Source of the DNA: Candidatus Sulfurimonas marisnigri
GTDB lineage: Bacteria > Campylobacterota > Campylobacteria > Campylobacterales > Sulfurimonadaceae
NCBI RefSeq assembly: GCF_015265475.1
Contig: NZ_CP054493.1
Coordinates: forward strand, 930,001 to 994,000
DNA: 64,000 nt
Reading direction: 5' to 3'
In this document: positions 17,044-25,965 of the stretch, one piece after another
How the letters are laid out: each line of letters begins with the position of its first letter
How positions within the stretch are numbered: the first letter of the stretch is position 1
Program-made: the position numbers and the translations under genes
Notes under the pieces: model-generated
Told to the model about the DNA's origin: nothing
Seen by the model: the letters and a program-made list of their open reading frames with translations, nothing else
Database searches by the model: none

Positions 17044-18927
17044 ATGCACACGGATAAAATAAGGGATTTTTTTAAGGGTGTTGAACTGTTTTCAACATTG
17101 AGTGATGATGAGTTAAGCCTACTTCTAGATGAAGTTGAAGTGAGAACTTTAAACACAGGGGACCTTTTGATTCGCGAGAATCATCCACGAAAAGCAATTC
17201 ATTTTATCTATGACGGTAAGGTGGCTTTGTTTAAAACCACTCCTTATGGTGAGGAAAAGAAGATGGGGCTTTTTACAAACTTTGATTTTTTGGGAGAAGG
17301 TGCTCTTTTTGATGACTCCCCACATTCCACTTCAGCCAAGGCAGAAGTAGATACTACTGTTTTATCCATAAGAAAAGAAAAACTTTTTCATCTATTTGAA
17401 AATAACGGTATTTTGGCAACAAAAATATTTTCATTAATTGCAGGGGTGATTTCAAGAAGATTACAGCAAACTAACAGCCGTGCAGTCAACTCTTCGGCTC
17501 AATACAAATCAGGCCAAACTAGGATGGAACACGACCTTCTTGGAGACAGAAAAGTCCCTTTTGAAGCATACTACGGCATTCAAACTATGAGAGCTATGGA
17601 AAACTTCAACATCAGTGGAGTGACTCTCAACTTTTTTCCAGATCTAATCATAGGACATGCAATAGTTAAGATGGCAGCAGCAAAAGCCAACGCAGAACTG
17701 GGTTACCTAGATGAAAAAATACACAATGCAATCGTAGAAGCGTGCCAAGAGATTATAGAAGGAAAACTCCACGACCAATTTGGGGTGGATATGATACAAG
17801 GAGGTGCTGGTACCTCTACTAATATGAATACTAATGAGGTAATTGCCAATCGAGCCTTGGAAATTATGGGTCACAAAAGAGGACAGTACCAATATTGCCA
17901 CCCAAATAATCATGTAAACTACTCCCAGTCTACAAACGATGCTTACCCAACTGCGGTGCATCTGGCTCTAAACTTTGCCAATAAAAAACTACTTGATGTT
18001 CTTCGTAATCTCGTTAGTGCTTTTGCAGAGAAGTCTCTTGAGTTTGCTGATATTATAAAAATGGGAAGAACCCAGCTTCAAGATGCCGTTCCGATGACAC
18101 TGGGACAAACATTTCAAACTTATTCAGATACCTTGGAGACAGAAGCAAAGAAGCTAGTCTACGCTGCAGATCATTTTTTAGAAGTAAATATGGGTGCTAC
18201 AGCTATCGGAACAGGAATCAATTCTGACCCTGAGTACAGCGACAAAGTGGTAAAACATCTTAGAGAAATAACAGGACTAGACGTAGTATTAGCTACCAAC
18301 TTAGTAGAGGCAACACAAGACACAGGCTCATTTGTGATGTATTCAGCAACGATGAAGAGGCTAGCCATAAAGTTATCTAAAATCTGTAACGATTTACGCC
18401 TTCTCTCTTCAGGTCCAAGGGCAGGTTTTAATGAAATCAATCTGCCAAAAATGCAACCTGGTTCTTCCATTATGCCGGGGAAAGTAAATCCTGTTATTCC
18501 TGAAGTAGTAAATCAGATTGCCTTTAAAGTTATTGGCAATGATTTAACAGTTAGTCTTGCGGCAGAATCTGGTCAACTAGAACTAAATGTAATGGAGCCT
18601 GTAATAGCTCAGAGTATTTTTGAGTCTATAGAGATGTTGAAAAATGGAATGAAGACTCTTCAGTACCGCTGTATTGAGGGTATAACGGCTAATAAAGAAG
18701 TATGTCGTAGACAGGTTGAAAACAGTATTGGACTTGTTACAGCCCTCAATCCTATACTGGGTTATGATACATGTACCATGCTTGCCAAAGAAGCATTGGA
18801 AAAGAATGCTAGTATTTACGACTTAGTCCTTGAAAAAGATTTGATGACAAAAGAAGAGTTAGAAGATGCTCTATTGCCTGAGAACATGACTAAGCCTAAA
18901 AAGAGAGTTTTTCGTGAGTGGAAATAG
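17044..18927 (+). CDS. aspA: Aspartate ammonia-lyase fused to an N-terminal cyclic-nucleotide-type domain
   Basis: Residues 1-140 form a CAP-effector type beta-roll (LNTGDLLIRE, FLGEGALFDD) and about 155-627 a complete aspartase starting EHDLLGDRKVPFEAYYGIQT and holding the fumarase/aspartase signature GSSIMPGKVNPV. Aspartase cleaves aspartate to fumarate and ammonia. The start is taken at 17044 because GGAG lies six bases before it and inside the codons of the ATG at 17032. In the phosphate-binding cassette the Arg of the usual PRTA/PRSA is His94 in SPHSTS, so classical cAMP binding is doubtful. There is no DNA-binding domain. Base composition seems richer in C and G than its neighbours, a hint of transfer. 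Confidence 0.9.
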   Translation: MHTDKIRDFFKGVELFSTLSDDELSLLLDEVEVRTLNTGDLLIRENHPRKAIHFIYDGKVALFKTTPYGEEKKMGLFTNFDFLGEGALFDDSPHSTSAKAEVDTTVLSIRKEKLFHLFENNGILATKIFSLIAGVISRRLQQTNSRAVNSSAQYKSGQTRMEHDLLGDRKVPFEAYYGIQTMRAMENFNISGVTLNFFPDLIIGHAIVKMAAAKANAELGYLDEKIHNAIVEACQEIIEGKLHDQFGVDMIQGGAGTSTNMNTNEVIANRALEIMGHKRGQYQYCHPNNHVNYSQSTNDAYPTAVHLALNFANKKLLDVLRNLVSAFAEKSLEFADIIKMGRTQLQDAVPMTLGQTFQTYSDTLETEAKKLVYAADHFLEVNMGATAIGTGINSDPEYSDKVVKHLREITGLDVVLATNLVEATQDTGSFVMYSATMKRLAIKLSKICNDLRLLSSGPRAGFNEINLPKMQPGSSIMPGKVNPVIPEVVNQIAFKVIGNDLTVSLAAESGQLELNVMEPVIAQSIFESIEMLKNGMKTLQYRCIEGITANKEVCRRQVENSIGLVTALNPILGYDTCTMLAKEALEKNASIYDLVLEKDLMTKEELEDALLPENMTKPKKRVFREWK

Positions 18928-19051
18928 AGAATTTATGAAAATATGGTCGTTCTCCACGTTAAAAATATTGAACAATGATAAAACAAGAAAAACATTACCA
19001 AACTGTGCCTAATTATAATATATTTACTTGCTATTATGGAATTATAACTTG

Positions 19052-19663
19052 CTAATAAACCTTTTTTCCATTAATCATTACGCTTACATTAATTTTAGAG
19101 TCATGGTAACTGATGTTTACTTCTCCATAGTCATCTATTGAATAGCTTCGTAGTGAAACTTTGCGTGATTCATTATTGCCAGAATCATTTGCAAGTTTAT
19201 AACCCATATCTTTTAAATATTGGATGTGCTCATCTACACTTGTGAGTGGATGTATCTCTTTTACTAGTTCAGGCTTGGCATTTTTTAAACTTACTGAAAT
19301 ATTGTATACACCTTCAGCAGAATACTTTTGCATTATGAGTTTATCTTTTGTATTGCTAATCGTTATAAAGCTCTCATTTAAATAATAATTTTCATATTCT
19401 TCTATGGATGTAAAATTCTTAATATCTATATCTCGGCTTGTTTTTTTGTCGGAAGAGATGTTGTTCTTTTCTTCTTCACTGGGCACTTTGATTTTTTTAA
19501 AATATCCATTGTCTTCATATGACACTTGTAGCCCTATTGTTGGTGCATTAGAGTCATCTATCCAATCACGAATAGTAAAATCTTTTGTTTCTCCATCAGA
19601 GAGCATAACAAGACCTGTCCCTTGGTCATTGTTAAACTGATATATCATCCCTATTGAGACCAT
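19052..19663 (-). CDS. Unknown protein with cold-shock-like N terminus
   Basis: About 203 residues. The first 50 (MIYQFNNDQGTGLVMLSDGE then a FTIRDW strand and VSYE) resemble a small OB/cold-shock-like beta barrel, although the RNA-binding aromatic motifs KGFGFI and DVFVH are not present. A charged linker follows. The C-terminal 100 residues form a separate predicted alpha/beta unit ending in a repeated strand pattern (YHDSKINVSVMINGKKVY). I chose the ATG at 19663 because AAGGA lies a few bases upstream; the ATG at 19684 has no such site. No signal peptide or membrane helix. Function unknown. Confidence 0.65.
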   Translation of the reverse strand: MVSIGMIYQFNNDQGTGLVMLSDGETKDFTIRDWIDDSNAPTIGLQVSYEDNGYFKKIKVPSEEEKNNISSDKKTSRDIDIKNFTSIEEYENYYLNESFITISNTKDKLIMQKYSAEGVYNISVSLKNAKPELVKEIHPLTSVDEHIQYLKDMGYKLANDSGNNESRKVSLRSYSIDDYGEVNISYHDSKINVSVMINGKKVY

Positions 19664-19901
19664 TTTCTTCCTTGGTAAATACAAATTTTTGTTGATTTTA
19701 ACTTCTTTATACTTAATAATACTCTATTAATAAACAACTTGTTTAAAATAAAATTTCTATTTAACTCTTGATACTAATTATATATATTGTGATAATTATG
19801 AGTTATAAATATTCAGGCCATTATATGTTGCTGATAGTAAAGTGTATTTTATTCTTTCTAAAATTAAAAATCAGCTGTTTAACATTATTTTAAAAATGAC
19901 A

Positions 19902-20663
19902 TTACCATACAACACATTGATTAAGAGTACCATAAGCAAAACAACCTCTATAGTCTCTTGTTATAGTATTTGTAATTAAAGATGAGTTTTTTATAGTTTT
20001 ATTTGAATCTGCATTATGTATACTTTTTGTATTTGAATATGCTTTTCTTACTGCTTTATAAGAGTTACTACCTTGTAGGCTTTTATTGTTTGAAGATAAA
20101 CAAGATGTATGTCTAGATTTTAAAATATTTTCAACTGTTTGAATGGGATCGATTTTTGTCGTATCTGTCTTCCAAATAAGAAAAGTCATGTTTGTGCTAT
20201 TTTCTTTTAAATAAATATCTAATTCTCCGACAGTAGATATGTCAAAATACATTATATAATCATAGTTTTTACTATTTAAAGGAGTGTTTGCTTGCTTGAC
20301 ATACTCGACAGTAATATCCGCAAAGGAGTTTCTTTTTTTAAACATTAAATGTACTAAATCTTGTTCCCTAGTGTACGCATTTAAATAATAGTTTTCTGAC
20401 AAAATACCTTTGTCAGATAGAGGAATTAATGAAGTGATTGTTTCATTTGATAGCAAAAGTATATTGATAGAGAATGGATAAGGGATTAGCAATGTGCTAG
20501 TTTCATTAATTATTTTATTATTATTGTAATCTTTTTTATAATATGCAGATTTTTCTATAGCATATGTATTTACAGCTGTGTAGTCAATCTTTTTTTTTAC
20601 ACATCCTGAAATAGATATCGAAATAAAAAAAATTATACTTATATTTATAATATTTAATTTCAT
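19902..20663 (-). CDS. Putative lipoprotein of unknown function
   Basis: 253 residues with a lipoprotein signal peptide: a Lys, a hydrophobic stretch and the lipobox SISGC with Cys about residue 21, followed by KKK. The mature protein is rich in Asn, Ser, Thr and Tyr. It has a plausible beta-rich core, and a low-complexity tail near 190-230. Two Cys close to the C terminus (RGCFAYGTLNQC) may pair. No family is recognised. It stands alone, with about 240 bases of AT-rich sequence downstream. Confidence 0.65.
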   Translation of the reverse strand: MKLNIINISIIFFISISISGCVKKKIDYTAVNTYAIEKSAYYKKDYNNNKIINETSTLLIPYPFSINILLLSNETITSLIPLSDKGILSENYYLNAYTREQDLVHLMFKKRNSFADITVEYVKQANTPLNSKNYDYIMYFDISTVGELDIYLKENSTNMTFLIWKTDTTKIDPIQTVENILKSRHTSCLSSNNKSLQGSNSYKAVRKAYSNTKSIHNADSNKTIKNSSLITNTITRDYRGCFAYGTLNQCVVW

Positions 20664-20742
20664 GACATCATTATATTTATTAATTAATTAAAACTGTTTG
20701 AATCAAAGATATAAATGCGTGTCAGATAAAATTATATATTAA

Positions 20743-21366
20743 TCACTTAATATTTTTTATCCACTCTGAAATCATTAGTAATTCATCTCTATCAATGTTG
20801 TGGTCTTTTTCATAACTTTTAAACTCTATGTCAAATCCAGAATCTTGAAGTATTTCAATCTGCTCTTTTGAAGTTTGAAAAGAGAGTACACCATCATATA
20901 TTCCATGAGTACATAGCCATTTTGAGTTATTTACATCCTTATTCATTTCTTTAAGAAGTTTATCAGTATCATAAATATATCCACTTACAGCAATATAGCC
21001 TCCAAGAGTTTTATGGTATCTCGCTCCAAACTCAAATGTTAGTAGTGAACCTTGTGAAAAACCAAATAAAAAACTCTCATGTGCATTAAAGTCTTCTTCA
21101 AACAGTTCATCTAGAACTTTTGTAAGTACCTTAGATGAGTATTCAATTCCTGGTAATTGACCTGGAGGTAATGGATACCACGAGAAGCCTGTATAGTACT
21201 CAAATGGAGCATTTAATAAAAGATAGTTCATATCATTAATATCTAAAAATGACGGAAAGGAAGTAAAGCCTTCAGCGGAGTCACCACGACCATGAAGAAT
21301 AATCATCAACTTTTTTGAAGGAGTTTTTGAGGGTATAAAAATATTATCTAGTTCTAAATTATTCAT
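20743..21366 (-). CDS. Alpha/beta hydrolase, carboxylesterase/phospholipase type
   Basis: Serine hydrolase of the small carboxylesterase group (the YpfH/acyl-protein-thioesterase-like fold). The oxyanion region is IILHGRGDSAEGF, the nucleophile elbow is GFSQGSLL, the acid is in HGIYDGVL and the catalytic His is in YEKDHNID near residue 190. Length 207 matches the family. No signal peptide, so it should act in the cytoplasm on small esters or thioesters. Substrate cannot be told from sequence. The ATG lies about 145 bases from the divergent gene at 21514. Confidence 0.85.
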   Translation of the reverse strand: MNNLELDNIFIPSKTPSKKLMIILHGRGDSAEGFTSFPSFLDINDMNYLLLNAPFEYYTGFSWYPLPPGQLPGIEYSSKVLTKVLDELFEEDFNAHESFLFGFSQGSLLTFEFGARYHKTLGGYIAVSGYIYDTDKLLKEMNKDVNNSKWLCTHGIYDGVLSFQTSKEQIEILQDSGFDIEFKSYEKDHNIDRDELLMISEWIKNIK

Positions 21367-21513
21367 GGTATATTATACTGGGTTTATGTTATTATCAACA
21401 GTATATCTGGTGAATAATCTTAGTCATAAGCTTTAATAAAGTTATTTGGATTTACTTGAAATTAATTAATTCTAATTTGCCTTTTGGTAAACTGTTGGTT
21501 TTAAAGGATGAAA

Positions 21514-21867
21514 ATGAAATATATTATAGATATGATAGATGATATACGCGAGAATATACAAAACTCTTATGATTACACACTTTTGGCTATGCTTTTAAAA
21601 GAAGATAGTCTCGAAAACTTTCAAAATGTAGGTGTAAAAGTTATTACGTCTTTATATGTAGACCATGACGCTAAACAGCTGCAGTTAGGGTTTTTTGATG
21701 AGAATGTTACAAGTAAAGAGTTGTTAGAGTGTGTGAATTCTTTAGAAATGAAAGCTATGATGTATGAGGTAATGATAAAAGTCTCAAACGAGCATCCACT
21801 AATGCCTATTATTGGGTTTGGTGACAACCATAAAGAAAAACAGTACACTTTTTTTGTTATAAGCTAA
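21514..21867 (+). CDS. Unknown small cytoplasmic protein
   Basis: 117 residues, acidic, no signal peptide or membrane helix. It has predicted alternating helices and strands (MIDDIRENIQNSYDY, LQLGFFDENVTSKELLECV, PIIGFGDNHKEKQYTFFVIS). The start at 21514 is preferred because AAAGG lies six bases before it and directly abuts the ATG at 21508. No family is recognised. It is divergent from the esterase and convergent with the response regulator. Confidence 0.6.
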   Translation: MKYIIDMIDDIRENIQNSYDYTLLAMLLKEDSLENFQNVGVKVITSLYVDHDAKQLQLGFFDENVTSKELLECVNSLEMKAMMYEVMIKVSNEHPLMPIIGFGDNHKEKQYTFFVIS

Positions 21868-21927
21868 TCTATATTAATAATGTTAATGCACAACTGTTTT
21901 AGAAGATAAATCATTACATTTTTTCAA

Positions 21928-22668
21928 TTAAATATCCAAATAAGGCGTTAATCTATAACCAATTCCATAAATACTTTCTACACAATTCTCAGGAAGTTTT
22001 TTTCTGAGTTTGGAGACAAGTTTTCTTATATTTGAAGTGTCTAAACTTTCATTAAAAGAGTTATAATGAGATGTTATAGCCTCATTAGAGTATATTTTGC
22101 CAACATCTTGACTCAGTATTTGTAAAAAAATTATTTCATATTTTGTTAATGGAATAATAGTTCCATGGTTAATAAGAAGAGAATTCTCTTTATTAAACAT
22201 GAATGAAGAGTCTAAGTTTATATTAGAATTTTTATTTGTGTTTTTTGTTTTATTTAGGTTTTTAGATGCACTCAAAAGTGCTTGCAGTAAGTTTTGATAG
22301 TCTATGGGCTTCTTAATAAATTGTTCAATTCCCAAGTTTATTAAAGGTAATAAGTATTTTGAATCATCATATGCAGATAAAATTATAACTTTTTGGCTTG
22401 CATTTATATTGTAAATATTAGCTACTAATTCGACACCGTTTAAGCGAGGCATCTGAATATCAGACAGTATAATATCGTAGTAGTTAGAAGTTTCGTTGTA
22501 GTAATCTTTATATTTAATAAGTGCATCTTCTCCATTGATAGCAGTATCAACTTTTTTAAAAAAATTTTTTAAAATTTCAGATGTGTTAGCTCTTAAGTCT
22601 TCAATATCTTCAACAAAAAGAATTGACAAATCTTTAGTATAAACTAGTAATTCTTTAGAATTTAGCAT
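21928..22668 (-). CDS. Response regulator, OmpR-type DNA-binding domain
   Basis: Two-component transcription factor. The N-terminal receiver (about 15-125) has the acidic pair in FVEDIED, the phospho-acceptor Asp in IILSDIQMP, the Ser in ILSAYDD and the Lys in IKKPID. An Asn/Lys-rich linker follows, then a winged-helix domain (about 150-245) with LTKYEIIFLQIL, LDTSNIRKLVSKLRKKL and the wing VESIYGIGYRL. The recognition-helix RKLVSKLRKK fits the OmpR/PhoB class. The ATG at 22668 is preferred over the in-frame GTG at 22677. No histidine kinase is adjacent, so it is an orphan here. Confidence 0.88.
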   Translation of the reverse strand: MLNSKELLVYTKDLSILFVEDIEDLRANTSEILKNFFKKVDTAINGEDALIKYKDYYNETSNYYDIILSDIQMPRLNGVELVANIYNINASQKVIILSAYDDSKYLLPLINLGIEQFIKKPIDYQNLLQALLSASKNLNKTKNTNKNSNINLDSSFMFNKENSLLINHGTIIPLTKYEIIFLQILSQDVGKIYSNEAITSHYNSFNESLDTSNIRKLVSKLRKKLPENCVESIYGIGYRLTPYLDI

Positions 22669-22764
22669 AATAATCACTTTAAATATATTTTATGAACGAT
22701 TATACCTATTTATATATTATATATTCAATAAAGTAAGATATTATTACAATAAAAAGAGATGACA

Positions 22765-22965
22765 ATGAAAATAATTATAAATGGCGAAATAAAAGAGTTT
22801 GATGAAGATATAACACTTGAAATTATACTGATAGAGCTTGACTTAACTGATAAAGTTATGGCAGCGGCAGTTAATATGGATATAGTAAAACAGGAAAATT
22901 GGAGTTCATATAAATTGTGTGATGGAGATAAATTGGAGTTATTAGACTTTGTTGGTGGTGGATGA
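22765..22965 (+). CDS. thiS: Sulfur carrier protein ThiS
   Basis: Ubiquitin-fold carrier of 66 residues that delivers sulfur as a C-terminal thiocarboxylate in thiamine thiazole synthesis. It has the expected beta-grasp pattern ([23 protein letters not shown]) and ends in the Gly-Gly needed for adenylation. The ATG at 22765 is chosen because AGAG lies just upstream at the right distance; it touches the ATG at 22759. Its last 24 bases overlap the end of acpS on the other strand. No other thi gene is in the window. Confidence 0.85.
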   Translation: MKIIINGEIKEFDEDITLEIILIELDLTDKVMAAAVNMDIVKQENWSSYKLCDGDKLELLDFVGGG

Positions 22966-23307
22966 CTCTATTGCTACCACGGCTATTGCATACTCTCCAT
23001 CATGTGTAATAGATAGACTGCTATCCGTTATTTTAAAGTTATCAATAATTTTTTTTGATAGCTTTAAAATAGGAGCACCTTTGGGAGTTTTATCTATTGT
23101 TATATCATGAAAACTACATTCTGAGCCTATGCCAACTCCAAGAGCTTTAGAACATGCTTCTTTAGCTGCCCAAAATCCAGAAGCGGTTTTATAGTTTTTA
23201 ACGAGATAAATCTCGTCAGAAGAAAGAAATTTTTGAAGTGCTTTTTCGCCAAATCGCTCTATTAAGCGATTCATACGTGAGGTTTTAATTAAATCTATGC
23301 CAATCAT
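22942..23307 (-). CDS. acpS: Holo-[acyl-carrier-protein] synthase
   Basis: Transfers 4'-phosphopantetheine from CoA to the serine of acyl carrier protein. The magnesium-binding Asp5 is in MIGIDLIK, and the second motif [17 protein letters not shown] holds the catalytic Glu and Lys. Length 121 is normal. It begins at the base after the fliL stop, so the two form an operon, and its 3' end overlaps thiS by 24 bases in opposite orientation. Confidence 0.93.
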   Translation of the reverse strand: MIGIDLIKTSRMNRLIERFGEKALQKFLSSDEIYLVKNYKTASGFWAAKEACSKALGVGIGSECSFHDITIDKTPKGAPILKLSKKIIDNFKITDSSLSITHDGEYAIAVVAIESSTTNKV

Positions 23308-23856
23308 TTACTGAATGACAAAGTCTGTAAAGTATATACCTTGTACATTTCCATCAACAATCATAGAGTTTAGTGTATCCATTATCTGTTCTGAAACTTT
23401 TTGTTTGCCTTTTTTTGAAGATATCTCTTCTAAGGTCTTTGAAGTTAAAATTCTAATAATTCTATCTCTAATAACTGGAGACTTATTGTCAAGTTCTATA
23501 CTTAGTTCGTTGCCATTTAATTCTAGAGATATTGTTGCTTTTAAATAACGACGGCCAGCATCACTTTTTAAATTAACAGTAAATGTATCAAGTGGATATA
23601 GAATTCCAATTTCACTCAATTTTTTTGATTGTATTATGTCTGAATTTCTTTTGGGTCTATCTGAAGTGCTTTTTTCTTGCATTTGTGGAGCACTGTTTTG
23701 TTGTACTTGAGCTTCTTCTCCACCCATTAACATCACAGCCACAATAGCACCACCAATAATAATAAGAACCAAGACTACTATGATAATTATCATTAGCATA
23801 TTTTTTGGTTTTTTATCTTCCCCAGTGGTTTCTTCTTTACTCTCTACTTCAGCCAT
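23308..23856 (-). CDS. fliL: Flagellar basal-body protein FliL
   Basis: Single-pass inner-membrane protein at the flagellar motor that supports stator function. It has a short acidic cytoplasmic head, one membrane helix (about residues 20-45, MLMIIIIVVLVLIIIGGAIV), a Gln/Ser-rich linker and the FliL periplasmic domain with YPLDTFTVNL, RRYLKATISLEL and VRDRIIRILTSKTLEEI. AAGGA lies nine bases before the ATG. It indicates a motile organism, in line with the chemoreceptor nearby. Confidence 0.93.
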   Translation of the reverse strand: MAEVESKEETTGEDKKPKNMLMIIIIVVLVLIIIGGAIVAVMLMGGEEAQVQQNSAPQMQEKSTSDRPKRNSDIIQSKKLSEIGILYPLDTFTVNLKSDAGRRYLKATISLELNGNELSIELDNKSPVIRDRIIRILTSKTLEEISSKKGKQKVSEQIMDTLNSMIVDGNVQGIYFTDFVIQ

Positions 23857-23934
23857 TGCATCTTCCTTGATTTTAGTTCTGTTAGTATATCAAAATTTAT
23901 ACAATTTTATAAACAGTTGTTCTTTATGTGTTAA

Positions 23935-24195
23935 TTAGTCACACTTCTTTATATTTAGACTTTTTATAATTTTTTCAAATATAGCACCAGACTCACGAGT
24001 TGAATCATCATGGTATTCAATAACTAATACTTCTCTATTGTTAGAAATAGTACATGTGTAAGTTTCCGGTTTAGTAGTATACTCAGCAATTATTTTCTCC
24101 ACACAAGTATTAACCTTTTTCTTCTCTTCTTTGCCCTCATAAGCTAGTGATAATTTTGAAAACCTCTCTTCACTTCTAAACTCAGCATCAATCAT
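23935..24195 (-). CDS. Unknown conserved-looking small protein
   Basis: 86 residues, soluble and charged, with no signal peptide. It has predicted helices around a central beta stretch (TYTCTISNNREVLVIEYHDD) and three Cys (TCVEK, YTCTI, KKCD). I recognise no family. It lies between fliL and radA on the same strand with gaps of 60-80 bases, so it may have its own signals. Confidence 0.6.
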   Translation of the reverse strand: MIDAEFRSEERFSKLSLAYEGKEEKKKVNTCVEKIIAEYTTKPETYTCTISNNREVLVIEYHDDSTRESGAIFEKIIKSLNIKKCD

Positions 24196-24258
24196 GTCTA
24201 TCCTTTTGTATAAATATTTTGAAATTATACATCTTTTATAGTTAAAAGCGGTTTTAAA

Positions 24259-25605
24259 TTAGTACCATTCTATTAGTTTAGTTACTTCATCAACTAGAAA
24301 AATTTTCATTGTAGTTTTTTCAAGTGGTATTTTTGCCAATAGTGCTTTTGTAATGTTTTGCATTTTAGCTTCTTTAAGTCTAGCATCCATCGCATAAACT
24401 TCTCTTACGTCACCAACAAGAGAAACTTCACCTATAAAAACTGTCTCTTTTGATATAACTCTATTTCTAAAACTACTTATTATTGCTGCTAAAACTGCTA
24501 AATCTGCAGATGTTTCAGTTATTTTTATTCCACCAGTTATATTTATAAATACATCATATCCAGAAAGTGGAATTTCTAATTTTCTCTCTAAAAGTGCTAA
24601 GAGCATATTCAACCTGTTGTTATCAAATCCAGTTGCTTGTCTTTTTGAATTACTAGTGTGAGACTCTGAAACAAGTGCTTGTACTTCTAGTATTATTGGG
24701 CGTGAACCTTCCATTATTACAGTAAGAGCTGAGCCTGCTTGTTCTGAGTTTCTATTGAAAAATCTAGAAGCAACATCTGTGGCAGACACCAGACCATCGT
24801 TTCTCATCTCAAATACGCCTATCTCACTGGTCGGTCCAAAACGATTTTTAAAACCTCTTAGTATTCTAAGTTCTTGTGAAGAATCTCCTTCAAAATATAG
24901 CACAGTATCAACCATATGCTCTAGCACCCTAGGACCAGCAATAGAGCCCTCTTTTGTAATGTGTCCAATTATAAAGATTGCTATGCCTTTGTCTTTTGCT
25001 ATTCTCATTAGCTCAAATGTTATCTGTCTAACCTGTGTTACAGAGCCAGGTGCAGAAGTTATTGCTTCAGAGTATAGTGTCTGAATAGAATCAATAATTA
25101 AAAAATCATATTTTCTGTGCTCAAGTTCAACTAAAACTTGTTCTAGCCTGATTTCAGCTAAAAGGTACAGAGAATCGTGATTTGCTTTTAGACGATTTGC
25201 ACGCATTTTAATCTGCCCACTAGACTCTTCACCGGTTACATAAAGAACATTTTTTCCACTTGATGCAATATCTCCGCCAACTTTTAAAAGTAGTGTTGAT
25301 TTGCCGACCCCTGGACTTCCACCAATTAGTGTAAGCGAGCCAGGGACTACTCCACCACCAAGAACCATATCAAACTCTTTGTCATGTGAACTAAACCTAT
25401 AAATATTTTCTTCTTTTATATCATTTATACTTACTGCTTTAGAAGAGCTGTTTGATGCAGATTTTGTCTGCTTAACAACTTCTTGTTGATGCTCATTAAG
25501 CTCCACAAATGAATCCCAAGCTCCACAGTTTGTACACTTGCCCATCCACTTTGGAGTTGTCAATCCGCAATGTTGACATTCAAAAAGAACTTTCATTTTA
25601 GCCAT
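24259..25605 (-). CDS. radA: DNA repair protein RadA
   Basis: RecA-like ATPase that drives branch migration in homologous recombination. It has the N-terminal zinc ribbon (CQHCG then CTNCG, residues 10-30), Walker A GGSPGVGKST, the RadA-specific KNRFG motif and a C-terminal Lon-like domain (GYDVFINITGGIKI). At 448 residues it is full length. AAGGG lies about eight bases before the ATG at 25605. Downstream on the same strand come the 86-residue gene, fliL and acpS. Confidence 0.95.
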   Translation of the reverse strand: MAKMKVLFECQHCGLTTPKWMGKCTNCGAWDSFVELNEHQQEVVKQTKSASNSSSKAVSINDIKEENIYRFSSHDKEFDMVLGGGVVPGSLTLIGGSPGVGKSTLLLKVGGDIASSGKNVLYVTGEESSGQIKMRANRLKANHDSLYLLAEIRLEQVLVELEHRKYDFLIIDSIQTLYSEAITSAPGSVTQVRQITFELMRIAKDKGIAIFIIGHITKEGSIAGPRVLEHMVDTVLYFEGDSSQELRILRGFKNRFGPTSEIGVFEMRNDGLVSATDVASRFFNRNSEQAGSALTVIMEGSRPIILEVQALVSESHTSNSKRQATGFDNNRLNMLLALLERKLEIPLSGYDVFINITGGIKITETSADLAVLAAIISSFRNRVISKETVFIGEVSLVGDVREVYAMDARLKEAKMQNITKALLAKIPLEKTTMKIFLVDEVTKLIEWY

Positions 25606-25752
25606 AAAATTACCCTTATTCTTAATTGTGAGAAATTATACATGGTTTTACATGTAGAAGATTAAAGTATGACAAAATGCAATAATATTGTAATGATCAA
25701 TATATTCAATTCCTAATCTTTGATCCACAAAACAGTGTAGGTGATTCAAGTA

Positions 25753-25842
25753 ATGATGTTTGTTCTTATTGCTGATGAAGTGAAAATATTGGCAGAGAGA
25801 ACTCAAAATTCACTTACTGAAATAGATTCAATAAAAAAATAA
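25753..25842 (+). pseudogene. Fragment of a chemoreceptor signalling tip
   Basis: An open stretch reads MMFVLIADEVKILAERTQ then NSLTEIDSIKK and stops. This matches the conserved hairpin region of methyl-accepting proteins ([18 protein letters not shown] in the gene just downstream) at most positions. Nothing else of a receptor is visible around it, so it is a leftover piece, either of a lost receptor or of a partial duplication of its neighbour. It lies 123 bases before the intact receptor gene. Confidence 0.7.
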
Positions 25843-25965
25843 TGAGTCTATTTCTGTATTCTATTTTGGAATATAATTAATATGAATACATATTCAATAT
25901 ATTTATTCTTATTTTATTGTGTTTAAGCATTTTTAGAGTATATTACGGGCTATAAAAGGAAATTT

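Noticed and set aside
19799-19894. Short open frame of about 31 codons in the gap before the lipoprotein gene
   Set aside because: No ribosome site and no recognisable features; the gap is simple AT-rich sequence.
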